From assembly GCA_031256615.1 (NCBI GenBank), contig JAIRQG010000047.1, positions 1 through 5,584 on the forward strand: a stretch of DNA of 5,584 bases, read 5' to 3'. Position numbers and translations under genes: made by a program. Positions 4,649 to 5,584 of this stretch are shown here, in pieces. The DNA is from Candidatus Methanoplasma sp. GTDB taxonomy: Archaea; Thermoplasmatota; Thermoplasmata; Methanomassiliicoccales; Methanomethylophilaceae. The notes under the pieces were generated by a model. The model was given only the letters and a program-made list of their open reading frames with translations, did not search any database and was not told where the DNA came from. The first letter of the stretch is position 1. Each line of letters begins with the position of its first letter.

Positions 4649-5584
4649 ATGAGAGAGAAAGTATACGTTGACCGTCTGTTTGCGGGTTACGAAGATACTC
4701 CCGAGATAAGAGATTTCAAAGAGGAGATCGCAGGGAACCTCAAAGGGCGCGTCAAAGACCTCATGTCGAAAGGACTCGGCGAAGATGAGGCTTTTGACAA
4801 GGCTACAGCAGAACTCGGGGACATCACGGCCATCGCAGATAATCTGGGAAAGAAAAAGCGCAACGAAGCTATCGGCCAAATGTATATGAATGCCAAAGTG
4901 CCGATCACGAAAAGGACGGCTCTGGGACTGACGCTTGCCACAGGGCTGCTCCTTGTCGGCGCGGCAATGTTCATCATAAACTACTTCAGCGATGAGAGCA
5001 AGATCCGGTTCTATTATCTGGGGGTCCTTCTGATATCGGACGCCTTAGGGCTGTATGTCTATTCCGGCCTTACACAGGAGTCGGCCTACCGCTTTGCCAT
5101 GAAGAACAAGCGTGCGCTGATGTACGGGGTCATAGTATTCGTGGGCGTTCTGGGAGAAGGGCTTGCCACAGTGCTGTTCTTCTTCGATGATGCGGAACTG
5201 GCCATCGCTCTGGGAATAGAGTTCGCGCTGGTGGTCCCGGCGGTCTGCGCTTTGGTCTTCCTCGTTGCGACCGGAAGCAACCGCGATAAGCCGTGGGTCA
5301 AGGCCCGCAAGGAAGAATACACGAATCCGCAGTCTGGCATCATATTGGGGATCGGGATCGGCCGCGGCGCCAATATCGAAGGATCTCTGAATTCGGAGCT
5401 GAGCATGGTCGACCCGGTCAGAGCAGCAAGGTTTGGAGTGATAAGCGGCGGACTATGGATATTGGCAACGGCGTTGTTCATCCTGATCGGCCTTTCCTAT
5501 GATTGGTGGTACGCATTGCTGGTGTTCCTCTTCGCTGCGGCGGTCCAGGTCATGATGACATCGACAATATTCAGAAGGGGAGCC
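4649..5584 (+). CDS. Membrane protein with permease-prefix-like N-terminal domain (3' end missing)
   Basis: The frame opens at ATG 4649 and stays open to the window edge, giving 312 residues without a stop. Residues 1-70 form a soluble, charged three-helix domain: Y-V-D-R-L-F-A-G-Y (6-14), then I-R-D-F-K-E-E-I (20-27), G-E-D-E-A-F-D-K-A (44-52) and L-G-D-I-T-A-I-A-D (56-64). This matches the permease-prefix domain found in proteins encoded next to PadR regulators and at the front of some ABC permeases. About six hydrophobic segments follow (roughly 91-111, 121-140, 156-178, 184-208, 262-281, 286-304). A glycine-rich soluble stretch (about 209-260) contains G-I-G-I-G-R-G (234-240). The role is unknown. 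Linkage to PadR suggests an envelope or transport-stress function, or direct membrane sensing. The spacing of 2 bases and the strong ribosome site support co-expression with PadR. Confidence 0.8.
   Translation, partial: MREKVYVDRLFAGYEDTPEIRDFKEEIAGNLKGRVKDLMSKGLGEDEAFDKATAELGDITAIADNLGKKKRNEAIGQMYMNAKVPITKRTALGLTLATGLLLVGAAMFIINYFSDESKIRFYYLGVLLISDALGLYVYSGLTQESAYRFAMKNKRALMYGVIVFVGVLGEGLATVLFFFDDAELAIALGIEFALVVPAVCALVFLVATGSNRDKPWVKARKEEYTNPQSGIILGIGIGRGANIEGSLNSELSMVDPVRAARFGVISGGLWILATALFILIGLSYDWWYALLVFLFAAAVQVMMTSTIFRRGA

Noticed and set aside
4687..5481. Minus-strand frames inside the membrane protein gene (4687-4977, 5086-5481)
   Set aside because: They are GC-rich antisense shadows of a continuous plus-strand frame with clear membrane segments and a strong ribosome site.
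1..5584. CRISPR array, insertion sequence, rRNA or tRNA genes
   Set aside because: No regularly spaced repeats, transposase, or RNA-gene signatures were seen on reading both strands.

Overview
The window looks archaeal, most likely a euryarchaeon of the Thermoplasmata/Methanomassiliicoccales type. This is an inference. It rests on TATA boxes preceded by a purine-rich BRE about 25-30 bases upstream of starts, at least one gene whose TATA spacing predicts a leaderless transcript, strong GGAGG/GGTGA ribosome sites on other genes, heavy use of ATA, AGA and AGG codons, and an iron-sulfur-flavoprotein-like reductase next to an HxlR regulator. The genus cannot be fixed from the sequence alone.

Left edge (1-1294): the last 45 codons of a GLUG-type surface/adhesin-like protein (2-139) are followed by a divergent pair. 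This is an HxlR-family redox-type repressor (209-625, minus) and a flavodoxin-fold NAD(P)H-dependent reductase with a CX2CX2CX5C cysteine cluster (709-1260, plus). A perfect 7-bp palindrome lies between them (683-699), and the reductase ends at a strong GC hairpin terminator (1264-1294).

Centre (1295-3241): an AT-rich, island-like segment. After about 240 bases of apparently non-coding DNA comes a 428-residue protein that starts on TTG (1539-2825). Its first residues carry the proteasome/HslV signature: Thr directly after the initiator Met, Asp 16 residues later, then Lys, and a GG-x-VDV-x-VI motif near the C-terminus. A 53-residue basic protein (2815-2976) is translationally coupled to it. 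A small hairpin spanning both stop codons separates this pair from the remnant of a nucleotidyltransferase-like gene on the minus strand (2984-3241). That remnant keeps only about 43 recognisable N-terminal residues.

Right part (3238-5584): a 288-residue two-winged-helix regulator (3238-4104, minus) overlaps the broken nucleotidyltransferase gene by 4 bases (GTGA). This layout recalls AbiE-type toxin-antitoxin pairs. Its TATA box sits inside a perfect 7-bp inverted repeat, which suggests autoregulation. Divergent from it is a PadR regulator (4311-4646) and, 2 bases downstream, a membrane protein with a permease-prefix-like N-terminal domain (4649 to the window end). The PadR promoter carries a large palindrome (4246-4274) whose core matches the HxlR-side palindrome at 14 of 17 bases.

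The window is therefore three regulator-led modules (HxlR-reductase, two-winged-helix regulator-nucleotidyltransferase, PadR-membrane protein), with an apparently acquired proteasome-like gene pair between the first two. The proteasome-like protein and its small partner are the best candidates for an undescribed system.
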